64,000 nt of DNA from an uncultured Lachnospiraceae bacterium (GTDB taxonomy: Bacteria > Bacillota > Clostridia > Lachnospirales > Lachnospiraceae): positions 1-64,000 of the forward strand of contig CAJUMC010000013.1 of assembly GCA_910587085.1 (NCBI GenBank). Direction: 5' to 3'. Below the pieces are notes generated by a model. It was given only the letters and a program-made list of their open reading frames with translations, ran no database searches and was not told the DNA's origin. The position numbers and the translations under genes were made by a program. Positions 7,756 through 16,988 of the stretch are shown here, one piece after another; position 1 is the first letter of the stretch, and each line of letters starts with the position of its first letter.

Positions 7756-9090
7756 TTAATCATTCAAAAATCCCTTATAGTGACGCACCAGCATCTGAGA
7801 CTCAATCTGCTTGAGCGTTTCAAGCACAACGCCGACCACGATGATCAGCGACGTACCGCCGAAGTTCACGCGCGCGCCGAATGCGCCTGCAAAGAAAATA
7901 GGAATAATCGCTACAATTGTGAGTCCTACTGCTCCAACAAAGATGATATAATTCAGCACTTTGTTCAGATATTCCGTCGTCGGCCTGCCCGGGCGGATAC
8001 CCGGAATAAAGCCGCCCTGCTTCTTCATGTTGTTTGCGATCTCCATCGGGTTGAAGGTGATGGAGGTGTAGAAGTAAGCAAAGAAAATAATCATGGCGAT
8101 ATAGAGTACCGCCCCGAGCGTGTACTTAAACTCGCCGAACTCCTTGAAGTTGAACCAGTTGCTCTGATTCAGCATATAGAGGATCTTGCGCCAGAGCGTC
8201 GAACGCTCTCCGTGCACGCCGAAAAAGGAAGAAATAATAATCGGGAACTGCATCAGGGACGACGCGAAAATCACCGGGATAACACCTGCGGTGTTTACCT
8301 TGAGGGGAATAAAGGACGACTGGCCGCCGACCATGCTTCTCCCCTGCACTTTTTTCGCGTACTGCACAGCGATCTTTCTCTGTGCATCCTGAAGCATGAT
8401 TATCAGAACGACCGTCACAAGGATAACTGCAATTATGACAACCGCACCGATAATGCCCATGCCCACGTTGGAAGCACCGGTAATGAATTTCTGCGTCAGA
8501 TTTACAATATCCGACGGCATTTTAGCAACGATGTTGAAAAGGAGGATCATGGAAATGCCGTTTCCGACTCCCTTTTCGGTAATGCGCTCGCCTAACCACA
8601 TCAGGAACGCAGAACCTGCCGTGAACGATGCAGTGATAACCACAATGTTCGTAAACAGGTTGCCGCTGGTGAGGATACCGGAATTGCTGAAGCCGATCGT
8701 CATCGCAACGGACTCAACCACAGCCAGTCCGATGGTAAGATATCGGGAAATCTCAGCAATCTTCTTTCTCCCATCCTCGCCGTCCTTGTGAAGCTCCTCG
8801 AGCTTCGGGATGGCGATTGTCAGCAGCTGCATGATAATCGAAGATGTGATATACGGAGAAATGTTCAACGCGAAGATGGACATTTCCGTAAAAGAACCAC
8901 CTGTCAATGCATCAAGGAATCCGATATTGTCCCCCATGGTATTCGCAAGCCAGTCTTTGAAAACAGCCTGGTTTACGCCCGGAACCGGGATGAGGCAGCC
9001 GAGTCTCACGATCAGCAGCGCGAAAAACGTGTAGATGATTTTCGAGCGGATATCCTTGATACGAAAGGCGTTTCTAAGCGTTTTTAGCAT
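7756..9090 (-). CDS. secY: Preprotein translocase subunit SecY
   Basis: SecY (444 residues), the ten-helix channel of the Sec translocon. It begins MLKTLRNAFRIKDIRSKII and shows the expected plug region (residues about 55-75), repeated hydrophobic helices and the cytoplasmic loop segment GFIPGIRPGRPTTEYL near residue 350. Placement after rplO is universal in this operon. It would export the signal-peptide and membrane proteins seen elsewhere in this window. Confidence 0.98.
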   Translation of the reverse strand: MLKTLRNAFRIKDIRSKIIYTFFALLIVRLGCLIPVPGVNQAVFKDWLANTMGDNIGFLDALTGGSFTEMSIFALNISPYITSSIIMQLLTIAIPKLEELHKDGEDGRKKIAEISRYLTIGLAVVESVAMTIGFSNSGILTSGNLFTNIVVITASFTAGSAFLMWLGERITEKGVGNGISMILLFNIVAKMPSDIVNLTQKFITGASNVGMGIIGAVVIIAVILVTVVLIIMLQDAQRKIAVQYAKKVQGRSMVGGQSSFIPLKVNTAGVIPVIFASSLMQFPIIISSFFGVHGERSTLWRKILYMLNQSNWFNFKEFGEFKYTLGAVLYIAMIIFFAYFYTSITFNPMEIANNMKKQGGFIPGIRPGRPTTEYLNKVLNYIIFVGAVGLTIVAIIPIFFAGAFGARVNFGGTSLIIVVGVVLETLKQIESQMLVRHYKGFLND

Positions 9091-9531
9091 TTAGATCACC
9101 TCTGCATTTCCACCAAGTGCCTTAATTTTCTCGATCGCGCTTTCACTGAACGCTGATGCCTTTACATTAAGCTTCTTAGTTAATTCTCCGTTTCCAAGAA
9201 TCTTTACTCCGTCCTTCGGATTGCTGATGATGCCGAGCTCCATCATGGACTCAATCGTTACATCAGCGCCGTCCTCGAACTTGTTTAACATATCGACATT
9301 CACAGCGATGATCTCTTTTGTATTTCTGTTCTTGAAGCCTCTCTTCGGAAGTCTTCTGTACAATGGCATCTGACCGCCTTCAAAACCGGTTCTCGGAGCG
9401 CCGGAACGAGCCTTCTGACCCTTGTGGCCATAGCCCGCTGTCTTGCCGTTTCCGGAACCATGTCCGCGGCCCTTCCGGAACTTATCGCCCTGCTTCGAAC
9501 CCTCCGCCGGTCTTAAATCTGTTAAATTCAT
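9091..9531 (-). CDS. rplO: 50S ribosomal protein L15
   Basis: L15 (146 residues). The ATG at 9531 gives MNLTDLRPAEGSKQGDKFRKG, eight bases after GGAGG; an in-frame GTG three codons upstream overlaps the ribosome binding site and is unlikely. The glycine/arginine-rich N-terminal tail (GRGHGSGNGKTAGYGHKGQK) is characteristic. Its stop directly abuts the secY start. Confidence 0.97.
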   Translation of the reverse strand: MNLTDLRPAEGSKQGDKFRKGRGHGSGNGKTAGYGHKGQKARSGAPRTGFEGGQMPLYRRLPKRGFKNRNTKEIIAVNVDMLNKFEDGADVTIESMMELGIISNPKDGVKILGNGELTKKLNVKASAFSESAIEKIKALGGNAEVI

Positions 9532-9551
9532 CGTGCGCACCTCCTTTATAA

Positions 9552-9734
9552 TTAGATTTCCTCAACCTTAACCAGATGTTTTACCTGCGCTACCATGCCC
9601 CTTGTGGAAGCATTGTCCGGCAGCTCCACGGTGCTGTTCAGCTTCTTCAAGCCTAAAGCAGCAACAGTTGCCCTGTGCTTCGGAATCGCACCGATGGTAG
9701 ACTTCTTTAACGTTACCTTTAATTTCTCAGCCAT
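9552..9734 (-). CDS. rpmD: 50S ribosomal protein L30
   Basis: L30 (60 residues), with the family core LKVTLKKSTIGAIPKHRATV and LKKLNSTVELPDN. It is placed between rpsE and rplO with spacers of about 20 bases, as in other Firmicutes. Confidence 0.96.
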   Translation of the reverse strand: MAEKLKVTLKKSTIGAIPKHRATVAALGLKKLNSTVELPDNASTRGMVAQVKHLVKVEEI

Positions 9735-9757
9735 TTTTCTGCCTCTCCTTTGCTAAA

Positions 9758-10267
9758 TTAGCCTAAAAGCTCATCCACAGAAATACCGCGGAGTGCTGCT
9801 ACCTCCTCCGGAGTCTTCAACTGCGAAAGGCCGTTGATGGTAGCGAGAACAACGTTCTGCTTGTTGTTCGAGCCGAGAGACTTCGTACGGATGTTCTTAA
9901 AGCCTGCGAGCTCGAGAACGTTGCGGGCAGGGCCTCCGGCGATGATACCGGTACCGTCCGGGCTCTTCTTGAGCAGAACGCTCGCGCTGCCGAATTTGCC
10001 GATGAAGTCATGAGGAACGCTTCCGTTCTCATCGAGCGGCAGCTCGATCAGCTTCTTCATGGCGTCCTCCTTGCCCTTGCGGATCGCCTCCGGAATCTCG
10101 GCTGCCTTGCCGAGGCCGGCGCCGACATGGCCGTTCTTGTCGCCGACAACAACCAGCGCCGTAAAACGGAAGTTCCGGCCGCCCTTTACAACCTTCGTTA
10201 CGCGCTTGATGGCTACGACCTTCTCCTCCAGCTCCAACTGACTAGCATCAATGATTGTACGTTTCAT
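9758..10267 (-). CDS. rpsE: 30S ribosomal protein S5
   Basis: S5 (169 residues), important for decoding accuracy. It contains the double-stranded-RNA-binding N-terminal domain (KVVKGGRNFRFTALVVVGD) and the C-terminal segment GTGIIAGGPARNVLELAG. The start follows GGGAGGAAAACAC. It lies between rplR and rpmD. Confidence 0.97.
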   Translation of the reverse strand: MKRTIIDASQLELEEKVVAIKRVTKVVKGGRNFRFTALVVVGDKNGHVGAGLGKAAEIPEAIRKGKEDAMKKLIELPLDENGSVPHDFIGKFGSASVLLKKSPDGTGIIAGGPARNVLELAGFKNIRTKSLGSNNKQNVVLATINGLSQLKTPEEVAALRGISVDELLG

Positions 10268-10283
10268 GTGTTTTCCTCCCTGC

Positions 10284-10652
10284 TTAGAAATTGAGGCCGG
10301 CCTCGCGAGCCGCCTCGGCCAGCGCCTGAATCTTGCCCTGATAGATGAATCCGCCTCTGTCGAATACGACCTCGGTAATGCCCTTTTCCTGTGCCTTCTT
10401 GGCGATTACCTTTCCCAGGTGTGCAGCGGCGGCAACATCGTTGGTCTTCTCAAGCTCAGCCTTTACATCCTTGTCGAGGGTGGAAGCCGCAACCAGCGTA
10501 TTTCCCGCGGTATCGTCAATTACCTGTGCGTACATATGATTATTGCTTCTGAAAACAGCTAAACGTGGTCTCTCAGGAGTGCCGGCGAAACGATTGCGCA
10601 TTCTGTTATGCTTCTTAACACGAACTTCACTTCTAGATACTTTACTAACCAT
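10284..10652 (-). CDS. rplR: 50S ribosomal protein L18
   Basis: L18 (122 residues), which binds 5S rRNA. The motif GTPERPRLAVFRSNNHMYAQ and the C-terminal EVVFDRGGFIYQGKIQALAE are diagnostic. It lies 15 bases after rplF. Confidence 0.97.
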   Translation of the reverse strand: MVSKVSRSEVRVKKHNRMRNRFAGTPERPRLAVFRSNNHMYAQVIDDTAGNTLVAASTLDKDVKAELEKTNDVAAAAHLGKVIAKKAQEKGITEVVFDRGGFIYQGKIQALAEAAREAGLNF

Positions 10653-10667
10653 TTTTCAAGCCTCCTT

Positions 10668-11210
10668 CTACTTCTTACCGGTCTTACCGACTTTACGTCT
10701 GATAACCTCATCGGCATACTTGATACCCTTGCCCTTATACGGCTCCGGTCTTCTCTTATCCCTGATTTCAGCAGCATATTGGCCAACTTTTTCTTTATCA
10801 ATACCCTTAACGGTAATTTTGTTCTGCCCGTCAAGAACGGTCTCCACGCCTTCCGGGTCAACCATAATTACCGGATGGGAATATCCCAATGTCAATGTGA
10901 GCTCCTTGCCGGACTTCGCAGCCCTGTAGCCCACGCCGTTGATCTCGAGAACCTTCTCGTAGCCCGCCGTTACGCCGGTAACCATATTGGCAACCAGAGT
11001 TCTCGTCAGACCGTGAAGCGACTTCATTCTCTTCAGGTCGTTCGGTCTGTTGACAACGATCTCCGCTCCCTCAACCTTAATCTCCATCTCTGCAGGCAGC
11101 ACTCTCTCAAGTGTTCCCTTAGGACCTTTTACAGTCACTTTGTTATTTTCTGCAACCTCAACTGTTACGCCAGCCGGGATCGCGATTGGCATCTTACCTA
11201 TACGTGACAT
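10668..11210 (-). CDS. rplF: 50S ribosomal protein L6
   Basis: L6 (180 residues), made of two similar alpha/beta domains and located near the factor-binding site. It begins MSRIGKMPIAIPAGVTVEV; the second domain ends with the signature RRPEPYKGKGIKY. AAGGAGG precedes the ATG. An unusual 336-base spacer separates it from rpsH upstream. Confidence 0.97.
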   Translation of the reverse strand: MSRIGKMPIAIPAGVTVEVAENNKVTVKGPKGTLERVLPAEMEIKVEGAEIVVNRPNDLKRMKSLHGLTRTLVANMVTGVTAGYEKVLEINGVGYRAAKSGKELTLTLGYSHPVIMVDPEGVETVLDGQNKITVKGIDKEKVGQYAAEIRDKRRPEPYKGKGIKYADEVIRRKVGKTGKK

Positions 11211-11546
11211 GCCCGTACCTCCTTAATAAATGTTTGACAGCTCTCAAGCTGTCCCCGTGGGAAAGAGTATCTAATGGGACAGGTTCTCCCGAAAAGACTT
11301 CCTTTCCTTGCCAGGAATAATTATGAATTTGTCCGCATCCGTATTTCATCACGGATACCCTTTTCCTCCGGCTGAGCCTGCTCTGCCGTGGAAAATTCTG
11401 TCTGCCGGACGGAACCGCCCCGCCGGCCAAAATCCTGTCCGCCGGATAAAATTATTCCGCCGGGCCGGCGTCCCTCTCTGCCGGATGATTTCATCCAGCC
11501 GGGCCAAAATCTTTTCTGTCGGATAAAATCGTCGTGAACCGCGGTC
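11211..11546. other. Long spacer between rpsH and rplF
   Basis: No gene is recognised. About half of it is the 37-bp tandem repeat described next; the rest contains the rplF ribosome binding site. Translation in either direction gives only low-complexity sequence without family features. Confidence 0.5.
11385..11532. repeat. 37-bp degenerate tandem repeat in the rpsH-rplF spacer
   Basis: Four imperfect copies start near 11385, 11422, 11459 and 11498 (periods 37, 37, 39). Each opens GCCGG/GCCGT and contains AAAAT..T.T(C/G)TGCCGGA. The degeneracy and changing period argue against a coding function. The array is transcribed as part of the ribosomal operon. Confidence 0.7.
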
Positions 11547-11948
11547 TTACCAGATAAACGCAAGAACCTCTCCGCCTACGTTTTCCTTCCGCGCTTCCTT
11601 GTCGGTGAGAACGCCCTTGTTCGTGGAGATAATCGCGGTGCCGAGGCCGCCGAGTACTCTCGGAAGCTCCTCCTTGCTGGCGTAAACGCGAAGGCCCGGC
11701 TTGGAAATTCTCTTCAGGCCGGTGATGATCTTCGTGTTCTTGTCCCTGCCGTACTTCAAGGTGATATGAATATTCTTAAAGCTGCCCACTTCCTCGATTT
11801 CAAAGCTCTTGATATAGCCTTCCTTCAGGAGGATCTCCGCGATGGAAATCTTCATCTTGGAAGCCGGAACATCTACCGTATCATGTTTTGCAGTGTTCGC
11901 ATTACGGATTCTCGTAAGCATATCTGCGATCGGATCGTTCATTGTCAT
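11547..11948 (-). CDS. rpsH: 30S ribosomal protein S8
   Basis: S8 (133 residues), a primary 16S-binding protein and, in E. coli, the repressor of the spc operon. Family features are NDPIADMLTRIRNAN near the N terminus and the C-terminal GLGTAIISTNKGVLTDKEAR. The ATG at 11948 is nine bases after GGAGG; a second ATG two codons in is possible. Confidence 0.97.
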   Translation of the reverse strand: MTMNDPIADMLTRIRNANTAKHDTVDVPASKMKISIAEILLKEGYIKSFEIEEVGSFKNIHITLKYGRDKNTKIITGLKRISKPGLRVYASKEELPRVLGGLGTAIISTNKGVLTDKEARKENVGGEVLAFIW

Positions 11949-11972
11949 GGTCAGTTGCCTCCTTTCTTAATC

Positions 11973-12158
11973 TCACCAGCTTGCCTTCTTAACACCTGGT
12001 ATCTCGCCCTTGTACGCCAATTCGCGGAAGCAGATTCTGCAGATTCCGTATTTTCTCAAATAAGCGTGCGGACGGCCGCAGATTCTGCAGCGGTTGTACT
12101 CCCGGGTCGAAAACTTCTGCTTGCGCTGCTGCTTGATCTTCATTGATGTTTTTGCCAT
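11973..12158 (-). CDS. rpsZ: 30S ribosomal protein S14, zinc-binding type Z
   Basis: The short, zinc-binding form of S14 (61 residues). The two CXXC pairs (CRIC at residues about 22-25 and about 37-40) around GRPHAYLRKYGI define type Z. It lies in the canonical position between rplE and rpsH. Confidence 0.97.
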   Translation of the reverse strand: MAKTSMKIKQQRKQKFSTREYNRCRICGRPHAYLRKYGICRICFRELAYKGEIPGVKKASW

Positions 12159-12173
12159 TGACTTTTCCTCCTG

Positions 12174-12713
<540 letters not shown>

Positions 12714-12733
12714 CTTGGTGACCTCCTCTCAGA

Positions 12734-13054
12734 TTAATCGATAACTTCGCCGGTAGACTTCGCAACGCGCACCTTCTTCGGCTTGCCGTCCTTGCCGTCC
12801 ACGGTCGTAAAGCCAATCCTGGTAGCTTTGCCCTTGTGCACGTACATTACGTTCGATGCGTCGATCGGCGCGTCCTTGTGGATGATGCCGCCCTGCGGGT
12901 TGGCCTGGGAAGCCTTCGCGTGCTTCACCACGGTGTTGACACCCTCAACCACCACTCTGCCGTCGGAAACGGAAATCACCTTTCCTTCCTTGCCTTTATC
13001 CTTGCCGGCGATTACTTTAACGGTATCGCCCTTCTTTATTTTTGCTGTTGCCAC
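12734..13054 (-). CDS. rplX: 50S ribosomal protein L24
   Basis: L24 (106 residues), an early assembly protein with a KOW motif (KKGDTVKVIAGKDKGKEGKV). The likely start is GTG at 13054, eight bases after AAGGAGG; an in-frame GTG three codons upstream overlaps the ribosome binding site. It sits between rplN and rplE. Confidence 0.96.
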   Translation of the reverse strand: MATAKIKKGDTVKVIAGKDKGKEGKVISVSDGRVVVEGVNTVVKHAKASQANPQGGIIHKDAPIDASNVMYVHKGKATRIGFTTVDGKDGKPKKVRVAKSTGEVID

Positions 13055-13067
13055 GCTCGACACCTCC

Positions 13068-13436
13068 TTATAACACTTCTGGTGCTAATGAAACGATCTT
13101 CATGAACTGCTTCTCTCTGAGCTCTCTGGCTACCGGCCCAAAGATACGGGTTCCTCTCGGATTCTTGTCTTCCTTAATGATTACGGCCGCGTTCTCGTCG
13201 AAGCGGATGTAGGAGCCGTCCCTGCGGCGCGCGCCCTTTACCGTGCGTACCACAACGGCCTTCACAACGTCGCCCTTCTTGACAACTCCGCCTGGCGTTG
13301 CATCTTTGACCGAAGCTACGATCACATCGCCGATATTTGCATATCTCCTGGTTGAACCGCCCATTACACGGATGCAAAGCAATTCCTTCGCGCCGGTATT
13401 GTCAGCAACCTTAAGTCTGGTCTCTGTTTGTACCAT
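13068..13436 (-). CDS. rplN: 50S ribosomal protein L14
   Basis: L14 (122 residues), part of intersubunit bridges. It begins MVQTETRLKVADNTGAKELL, and the family motif GVVKKGDVVKAVVVRT is present. AAAGGAG precedes the ATG. It lies between rpsQ and rplX. Confidence 0.98.
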   Translation of the reverse strand: MVQTETRLKVADNTGAKELLCIRVMGGSTRRYANIGDVIVASVKDATPGGVVKKGDVVKAVVVRTVKGARRRDGSYIRFDENAAVIIKEDKNPRGTRIFGPVARELREKQFMKIVSLAPEVL

Positions 13437-13489
13437 GTCGAATACTCCTTTCGAATTGTCGGGTTCATCTTATCCTGCCAAGCGGATTC

Positions 13490-13747
13490 TTATTTCGCCT
13501 TCTCCACGATCTCGACAAGTCTCCATCTCTTATCCTTGGACAGCGGTCTCGTCTCCATAACCTTTACTCTGTCGCCGATCTGGCACTCATTGTTCTCGTC
13601 GTGAGCCTTCAGCTTGTAGGTTCTCTTGACGATCTTATTGTAAAGAGGATGCTTTACGTTATCTACGACAGCGACAACGATCGTTTTATCCATCTTATCG
13701 CTGACTACCTTCCCTACGCGGGTCTTACGAAGATTTCTTTCTTCCAC
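13490..13747 (-). CDS. rpsQ: 30S ribosomal protein S17
   Basis: S17 (85 residues), an OB-fold primary binder of 16S helix 11. It contains RKTRVGKVVSDKMDKTIVV and GDRVKVMETRPLSKDKRWR. The start codon is GTG at 13747 behind AAAGGAG. Confidence 0.97.
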   Translation of the reverse strand: MEERNLRKTRVGKVVSDKMDKTIVVAVVDNVKHPLYNKIVKRTYKLKAHDENNECQIGDRVKVMETRPLSKDKRWRLVEIVEKAK

Positions 13748-13776
13748 GGTAAAATTCTCCTTTCTGCCAGGTCAGC

Positions 13777-13983
13777 TCAGGCCTGCTTGCTCTGTGCGGA
13801 AAGCACGGTCTGAATTCTTGCGATATTTTTTCTTACTTCCTTGATCCTGCTCGTATTATCCAGCTGGTTCGTCGCGTTCTGGAATCTTAAGTTGAACAGC
13901 TCCTTCTTTGCGTTTACCAGCTCCTCGTTCAATTCAGCTGCTGACTTTTTGGCCAATTCTTCCACATACTTATTCGTTTTCAC
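13777..13983 (-). CDS. rpmC: 50S ribosomal protein L29
   Basis: L29 (68 residues), a two-helix protein at the tunnel exit. The start is read as GTG at 13983, eight bases after GGAGG, so its first 14 bases overlap the 3' end of rplP. The family segment KKELFNLRFQNATNQLDNTS is intact. Overlap with rplP suggests translational coupling. Confidence 0.95.
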   Translation of the reverse strand: MKTNKYVEELAKKSAAELNEELVNAKKELFNLRFQNATNQLDNTSRIKEVRKNIARIQTVLSAQSKQA

Positions 13984-14410
13984 TGCCAGCACCTCCTTCT
14001 AAATCTGCGCGGGAAACGATCTTGCACTTAACCGGCAACTTGTGGGATGCGAGACGCAATGCCTCTTTTGCGATTTCCTCCGATACGCCCGCGATCTCAA
14101 ACATCACGCGGCCCGGCTTCACAACGGCTACCCAGTACTCGAGCGAGCCCTTTCCGGAGCCCATTCGCGTTTCTGCCGGCTTCGTCGTCACCGGCTTATC
14201 CGGGAAGATTTTAATCCAGACCTGGCCGCCGCGCTTGATATAACGCGTCATAGCGATACGGGCTGCCTCGATCTGATTCGACTTGATCCATGCCGGTTCC
14301 ATAGCTACGATACCATACTCGCCGTTCGAGATCTTATTCCCTCTTAATGCCTTTCCGGTCATGCTGCCACGGAACTGCTTACGACGCTTTACTCTTTTTG
14401 GCATTAACAT
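13970..14410 (-). CDS. rplP: 50S ribosomal protein L16
   Basis: L16 (146 residues), located near the A site and needed for peptidyl transfer. It begins MLMPKRVKRRKQFRGSMTGK and contains GYVA-region homologues and the RMGSGKGSLEYWVAVVKPGR signature. Its ATG overlaps the rpsC stop by one base (TAATG), implying coupled translation. Confidence 0.97.
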   Translation of the reverse strand: MLMPKRVKRRKQFRGSMTGKALRGNKISNGEYGIVAMEPAWIKSNQIEAARIAMTRYIKRGGQVWIKIFPDKPVTTKPAETRMGSGKGSLEYWVAVVKPGRVMFEIAGVSEEIAKEALRLASHKLPVKCKIVSRADLEGGAGSENE

Positions 14411-15069
14411 TATTTATCGCTCCCTTCCTTTTTGGATGCCTTGGTTGGAAGTACTTCACCGTGGTAAATCCAAACCTTTACGCCGATCTTGCCATAGGTA
14501 GTGTCTGCCTCCGCGAAACCGAAGTCGATATCCGCGCGGAGCGTCTGAAGCGGAATCGTGCCCTCGCTGTAGAACTCGGTGCGGGCCATATCCGCGCCGC
14601 CGAGACGGCCGGAGCAGCAGGTCTTGATTCCCTTTGCGCCGCTCTTCATCGTTCTGGACATCGTGGACTTCATCGCACGGCGGAAGGAGATACGGTTCTC
14701 AAGCTGGGTCGCAATGTTCTCGGCTACGAGCTGTGCGTTCGCATCCGGCTTCTTGACCTCCTTGATCTCGAGGTTTAACTTTTTGGAAGTGAACTGAGCA
14801 ATCTCGCCCTTCAGCACCTCAATCTCCGCGCCGGCCTTGCCGATTACCACACCCGGCTTAGCCGTGTAGATAATAACCTTCAGCTTGTCGGAAGCGCGCT
14901 CGATATCGATTCTGGCGATGCCTGCGCTGTATAATCTCTTCTTCAGAAATTTTCTGATGTTGTAATCTTCTACCAGGTTATCCGCAAAATCAGCACCGGC
15001 ATACCATCTGGAATTCCAGTCGCTGATAATTCCGACTCTCAAGCCGTGAGGATTAACTTTTTGTCCCAT
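14410..15069 (-). CDS. rpsC: 30S ribosomal protein S3
   Basis: S3 (219 residues), which lines the mRNA entry channel. It carries an N-terminal KH domain (PGVVIGKAGAEIEVLKGEI, residues about 70-90) and the C-terminal signature with GCSGRLGGADMARTEFYSEG. AAGGAGG precedes the ATG. Confidence 0.98.
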   Translation of the reverse strand: MGQKVNPHGLRVGIISDWNSRWYAGADFADNLVEDYNIRKFLKKRLYSAGIARIDIERASDKLKVIIYTAKPGVVIGKAGAEIEVLKGEIAQFTSKKLNLEIKEVKKPDANAQLVAENIATQLENRISFRRAMKSTMSRTMKSGAKGIKTCCSGRLGGADMARTEFYSEGTIPLQTLRADIDFGFAEADTTYGKIGVKVWIYHGEVLPTKASKKEGSDK

Positions 15070-15080
15070 GATTGCCCTCC

Positions 15081-15467
15081 TTATCTCTCATTCAGCACGA
15101 TGGTGATGTGACTCATTCTCTTCAAAATCCGGTAAGCTCTGCCCTGTGCTCTCGGATGAATTCTCTTCATCGTCGGTGCGCAGTTGGCGTAGCACTCCTG
15201 AATGTAGAGCTTCGAAGCGTCCATACCATTGTTGTTCTCTGCGTTCGCAACCGCTGATTTCAGCAGTTTCTCTATCAAAGTCGAAGCATATCTTGGATTG
15301 TAGGCTAAAATACCAAGTGCTGTCTGTACATCCTTGCCGCGGATCGCGTCGAGTACGAAGCACGCTTTCTGAACCGAAACTCTTGCATAAGACAGCTTTG
15401 CAGACGGCCTCGTGTCCTTGTTCGCGTTTCTCTCTCTCTTGATCTGGGATCTATGTCCTTTCGCCAT
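15081..15467 (-). CDS. rplV: 50S ribosomal protein L22
   Basis: L22 (128 residues), whose hairpin lines the exit tunnel. Family features are SYARVSVQKACFVLDAIRGK and the tip region CAPTMKRIHPRAQGRAYRIL. No macrolide-resistance duplication is visible in the loop. It is followed by rpsC and preceded by a 215-base spacer. Confidence 0.97.
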   Translation of the reverse strand: MAKGHRSQIKRERNANKDTRPSAKLSYARVSVQKACFVLDAIRGKDVQTALGILAYNPRYASTLIEKLLKSAVANAENNNGMDASKLYIQECYANCAPTMKRIHPRAQGRAYRILKRMSHITIVLNER

Positions 15468-15628
15468 GGATGAAACCTCCTTTCAAATTTAAACGGTACT
15501 CCGTTCATAACTGCTTCCAGCAGCCATTCCCATGCTGCTATTCTATTTCTGTTGATTTCATTCTCATATCCGTTCTGCTTTGCCTGCCTGCGTTCTGCTT
15601 TGCTCGTTTGTGCTTTGCACAAACAGCG

Positions 15629-15682
15629 GCGTGAAACGGGTCACGCTCTAAACCCGAAGCAGGACTTCTGCCCGTTTCACGC
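15629..15682 (-). repeat. 12-bp perfect inverted repeat abutting the rpsS stop
   Basis: Arms GCGTGAAACGGG (15629-15640) and CCCGTTTCACGC (15671-15682) enclose a 30-base loop. The right arm touches the rpsS stop codon. No T run follows, so this is more likely a processing or stabilising hairpin within the S10 transcript than a terminator. The rest of the rpsS-rplV spacer has no gene. Confidence 0.65.
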
Positions 15683-15961
15683 TTATCGCTTGCCCTTCTT
15701 CTCGTCCTTGCCGTGACCGCGGAAGGTTCTCGTCGCCACGAACTCGCCGAGCTTGTGGCCTACCATATCCTCGGTAATGTAAACCGGAACATGCTTTCTT
15801 CCGTCGTGAACGGCGATGGTCAGGCCGACCATCTGCGGGAAAATGGTAGAGCGGCGCGACCAGGTCTTGATTACCTGCTTGTCGCCGGATTTATTCACAG
15901 CGTCGACCTTTTTGAGTAAATGCTCGTCAGCAAAAGGTCCCTTCTTTAATGAACGTGCCAT
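15683..15961 (-). CDS. rpsS: 30S ribosomal protein S19
   Basis: S19 (92 residues), a head protein that forms a bridge with L5. It begins MARSLKKGPFADEHLLKKV and has HDGRKHVPVYITEDMVGHKL and the C-terminal GEFVATRTFRGHGKDEKKGK. It follows rplB in the standard order. Confidence 0.98.
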   Translation of the reverse strand: MARSLKKGPFADEHLLKKVDAVNKSGDKQVIKTWSRRSTIFPQMVGLTIAVHDGRKHVPVYITEDMVGHKLGEFVATRTFRGHGKDEKKGKR

Positions 15962-15981
15962 ATCGGTTTAACCTCCTCCTA

Positions 15982-16827
15982 TTATTTCGATAACGCCTTG
16001 CCGTCTCTTCTTCTCACAATAAGCTTGTTGGACTGCTTGTTCTTCTTGCGAGTCTTGAGACCGAGTGCCGGCTTGCCCCAAGGGGTTACAGGGCCCGGAC
16101 GGCCGATTCCGGTCTTACCCTCGCCACCGCCGTGCGGATGGTCGTTAGGGTTCATTACGGAACCGCGAACGGTAGGTCTGATACCCATATGACGCTTACG
16201 TCCTGCTTTACCGATGTTTACAAGCTCATGATCAATGTTTCCCACCTGGCCCACCGACGCGCGGCAGATAATCGGAACCATTCTCATCTCGCCGGACGGA
16301 AGACGCAGCGTTGCATACTTTCCTTCCTTCGCCATGAGCTGAGCGGAATTTCCCGCGGAGCGAACCAGCTGTCCGCCCTTGCCCGGATAAAGCTCGATAT
16401 TGTGGATCTCGGAGCCGACCGGAATGTTCTGAAGCGGCAGGCAGTTACCCACCTTGACTTCGGCCTTCTCGCCGTTCATCACGCTGTCGCCGACCTTCAG
16501 TCCGTTCGGTGCGAGGATATATGCCTTCTCGCCGTCTGCATAGCAGATCAGCGCGATATTTGCCGTTCTGTTCGGATCGTACTCGATCGTGAGAACTCTT
16601 GCCGGAATTCCGTCCTTCCTTCTCTTAAAGTCGATGATCCGGTATTTTCTTCTGGAACCTCCGCCCTGATGTCTTACAGTAATCTTGCCCTGGTTGTTGC
16701 GGCCGGCGTTCTTCTTCAGAGAAACAGTCAGGGACTTCTCCGGCCTGCTGGCCGTGATCTCCGCAAAATCGGAGCCCGTCATGTTTCTTCTGGAAGGTGT
16801 ATATGGGTTATAGGTTTTGATTCCCAT
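15982..16827 (-). CDS. rplB: 50S ribosomal protein L2
   Basis: L2 (281 residues), which is close to the peptidyl transferase centre. The ATG at 16827 gives MGIKTYNPYTPSRRNMTGSD and follows AAAGGAG; a longer in-frame reading to 16863 lacks a ribosome binding site. The highly conserved C-terminal segment VMNPNDHPHGGGEGKTGIGR, with the catalytic-centre histidine region, is intact. Confidence 0.98.
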   Translation of the reverse strand: MGIKTYNPYTPSRRNMTGSDFAEITASRPEKSLTVSLKKNAGRNNQGKITVRHQGGGSRRKYRIIDFKRRKDGIPARVLTIEYDPNRTANIALICYADGEKAYILAPNGLKVGDSVMNGEKAEVKVGNCLPLQNIPVGSEIHNIELYPGKGGQLVRSAGNSAQLMAKEGKYATLRLPSGEMRMVPIICRASVGQVGNIDHELVNIGKAGRKRHMGIRPTVRGSVMNPNDHPHGGGEGKTGIGRPGPVTPWGKPALGLKTRKKNKQSNKLIVRRRDGKALSK

Positions 16828-16988
16828 GATTTTTACTCCTTTCAATAGTAGCTTGTCACGCAATAGGCGGCCACGGCCTTGAAAAGCCCGCCTACGGTTC
16901 CGGTCAGAAAATACCGCACCGTATTCATGGCCTCTGGAGTGGTTCTGCCCGCAAAACGGCAGAAAGCCGTGCCTTTATCTGCGATTTT

